From assembly GCF_003369915.1 (NCBI RefSeq), contig NC_046676.1:9455501-9519500 (forward strand): DNA of 64,000 bases, given 5' to 3'. The translations under genes were made by a program, and so were the position numbers. The DNA is from Drosophila miranda (taxonomy: Eukaryota > Arthropoda > Insecta > Diptera > Drosophilidae). Shown here one piece after another: positions 62,042 through 64,000 of this stretch (positions are counted from its first letter, which is position 1; every line of letters begins with the position of its first letter). The notes under the pieces were generated by a model. The model was not told the origin of the DNA, did not search any database, and saw only the letters and a list, made by a program, of their open reading frames with translations.

Positions 62042-63479
62042 CTAGCTGCGGTTTGGCTAGCTGCTGATATACTCTCTTTGTTGCCTTGGCTCTTCCTTCT
62101 TTTATCAGTCGGATTTTTGCCTGTTTTGGGGCTTTTAAATTGGTTTTGTGTTCGGTTCGGCTGCCAAGCTTGTGGCGCATCAATTCCAATTGCAGAAGTT
62201 GCAGCAGCAACAAGCGCGGCATCTATTCTACATAACATTTGCAACATTTAGAAAGGCACAACTTTCGTTGGCTGTGATGCAACTTTCGTTCGTTTGCTGA
62301 TTGAAGGCGATGATGATGCTGCATGCCACATTACATAATTAAGTAGCAGGTCTTCAGCAGCACAATCACTGGATGTTAATATGATTCTCGCGTTTCTCCT
62401 CTCACTCTCATTTCGTAGCGTTCTTTTAATTGGAGTGCCCTGTGTGTGTGTGTGTGTGTGAGCGGCTAATGAATGAATGAAGGTAACTTTTACACGCTTC
62501 TGGGAAATGAGTTTTCAAGTTTAATGACAATGAGAGGAGGTGATGGGCGGAGGTGGCCGTTCAATGGTCTTTGAATGCATTGCTTTACGGTTGGAGCACT
62601 GCTTGCGGTGGTGATTATGTTCTACTTACGAATATATAATATGCACTGCTTACTTCCTTCATACTGCCAAGTATATGCACAGCTTGAGCTTTGTTTTTGA
62701 AAGTTTCCCTCCCCGCTGCACTGCTTAATTGATCTCAGTTGATCCTTTGCTCTCTCTGCTCTGCCCACTGGTTGCTGTGGTGATTCTGTTCTACTTAAGC
62801 GTGTATGCATTGCATACTAAATATATTCACAGTTTGAAAGTTGCCCTTCCCGATGAACTGCTTACTTGCTCTCTGTATATCGGCGGCACTCTCTATTATG
62901 TATATATATGTATGTTCTCACCGCTGCCATGCTTGATGATATTCCTAACAGCTGCACTCTCTGTTATATGTTCTCACCGCTGCTCTCTTGCCGCGCTGCT
63001 TGTGACAAGTGCGGCGTAATTGAAGGAAATTAAAAAGGTAAATCCAGCGACAAAAACAAAGCCAGCGAGGGAAAGAGATACACCGAAAAGGGAAGGAAAG
63101 GGAACGGACGACACAAAAGCTGCACAGCAGCACCGACGACAATGAAGTTGATAATGTTGATGATGATGGTAATGCGGTGCACGGAAGTGGGTTAAGCTGC
63201 TTGAATGTAATACCTGCTCCTTCCACCTTCCACCTTCCACCGTCTTTTGAGCGAAAAAGAAGCCAGAGTACGAGAGGCAGCCAAGCAGAGGAGGAGGAGG
63301 ACGCACGCATCAAAATTAAACTGCCCCGCAATTAAAAGAAAGAAGGAAAGAAAGTGAATATACCCATGCCCCCACCGCCATCTGTGTGCTCTCTTTGAGA
63401 TTTATCTCTCGACAACTTTTGATGGGCAATTTTTGGAGCTTTTACTCACGCGTGCCACGATTCTATTTGGGTTTATGGG

Positions 63480-63540
63480 GTCAGACCGTCTCGCACTTAC
63501 CTGAAAAGAAACAACAAAAAATAGATAGAAATTCGAGATA
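63480..63540 (-). promoter_or_regulatory. recursive splice site (ratchet point) on the minus strand
   Basis: Read on the minus strand, a long pyrimidine tract (TTTTTTGTTGTTTCTTTTC) ends in AG and is followed directly by GTAAGTGCG, with the junction between 63501 and 63500. A 3' splice site fused to a 5' splice site with no exon between is the hallmark of Drosophila ratchet points in very long introns. It implies an exon beyond base 64000 and one to the left, plausibly the serrano-like gene. Confidence 0.65.
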
Positions 63541-64000
63541 AGCATAAGCAACATTTATGTGTAATTTGTTTTAACAACTGCCCAAGAACAAAAAAAAGAA
63601 CTCCAAGCAACTGATTTATAATGGTTGAACTAAATGTTTTATGTTTTTATTAAGTGAAAATTTTAATAACTTGTTTTTTTGTGGGTTTTTTTTTCGAGTA
63701 CGTGAAGTGGAACTGAAACTGGAGCTGGTAATAGTTAAAGTGCACATAAAAAACAGTTCCAATTCCTATAAGCAGTGCACAGAACAAGGAATAGAGTGGA
63801 GAGTCGGAAAAGCGACAATGGAACAAGGAATTGAATTGCTTCGAAAGGCGGTATAACTTTAAGGGAAGTAAATCCAAACTGAAAGCTGGAGAGTGGAGAC
63901 AAATTAAAGCTGAAACTTCCTGGATTGATTGGGGAATTAAAGATGAAAAGAATGAGATCTTGGATGAGAGTTTTACCTATGTAAATGGCTGGAAGGGAGC

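Larger units (their letters stand above)
55251..63480. other. long noncoding region, probably intronic on the minus strand
   Basis: No supported gene. Microsatellite-rich: (CA)n/(GA)n at 56943-56983, (CT)n at 58215-58246 and 60008-60031, (CA)n at 60214-60232, (CAGC)n at 61716-61763, and CTGC-rich repeats at 61964-62041. Confidence 0.5.

Overview
This is eukaryotic, fly-like DNA. Genes are interrupted by 55-75 nt introns with GT/AG ends, intergenic DNA is long and microsatellite-rich, and DRE (TATCGATA) and Motif 1 core-promoter elements occur. The recognisable proteins (thin/TRIM32, Topors, a serrano-like CABIT protein) point to Drosophila, chromosome arm 2R (Muller element C). A DINE-1/INE-1-like repeat of the type abundant in the obscura group, and divergence from what I recall of the melanogaster proteins, suggest an obscura-group species. 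The species itself is inferred, not proven.

Layout. (1) 1-9152, minus strand: the 5' coding half of thin (tn): RING, B-box, coiled coil and Ser/acidic linkers. The NHL repeats must lie left of base 1. (2) 9158-22450: no convincing coding sequence; probably tn 5' UTR/introns plus intergenic DNA. (3) 22664-23685, minus: a RING-less Topors paralogue. (4) 24511-25184: DINE-1-like repeat. (5) 25847-29262, minus: full Topors in four coding exons. (6) 30236-32624, plus: two tandem three-exon paralogues with an N-terminal Myb/SANT-like domain. (7) 34335-34837: a complete 487-bp non-autonomous P-element-like transposon with 32-bp perfect inverted repeats, subterminal repeats and an exact 8-bp target duplication. 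(8) 35307-35549, plus: an intronless 80-residue SUMO-like protein without the C-terminal Gly-Gly. (9) 35611-44900: noncoding, with a 134-bp tandem duplication. (10) 44998-48110, minus: serrano-like CABIT gene whose upstream reading frame is separated from the CABIT frame by one in-frame TGA. (11) 48111-64000: no conventional coding genes; a DRE/Motif 1 promoter with a 42-codon ORF, a probable minus-strand 5' exon and a recursive splice site, consistent with very long minus-strand introns.

Themes. Three genes within 13 kb connect to SUMO biology: Topors (RING E3 with SUMO-interacting motifs), a Topors copy lacking the RING, and a SUMO-like protein lacking the conjugation tail. Whether they act together is speculation, but both derived genes have lost the catalytic or conjugating part and kept a possible binding part. 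Exon junctions were placed by hand from splice consensus, reading frame and homology.
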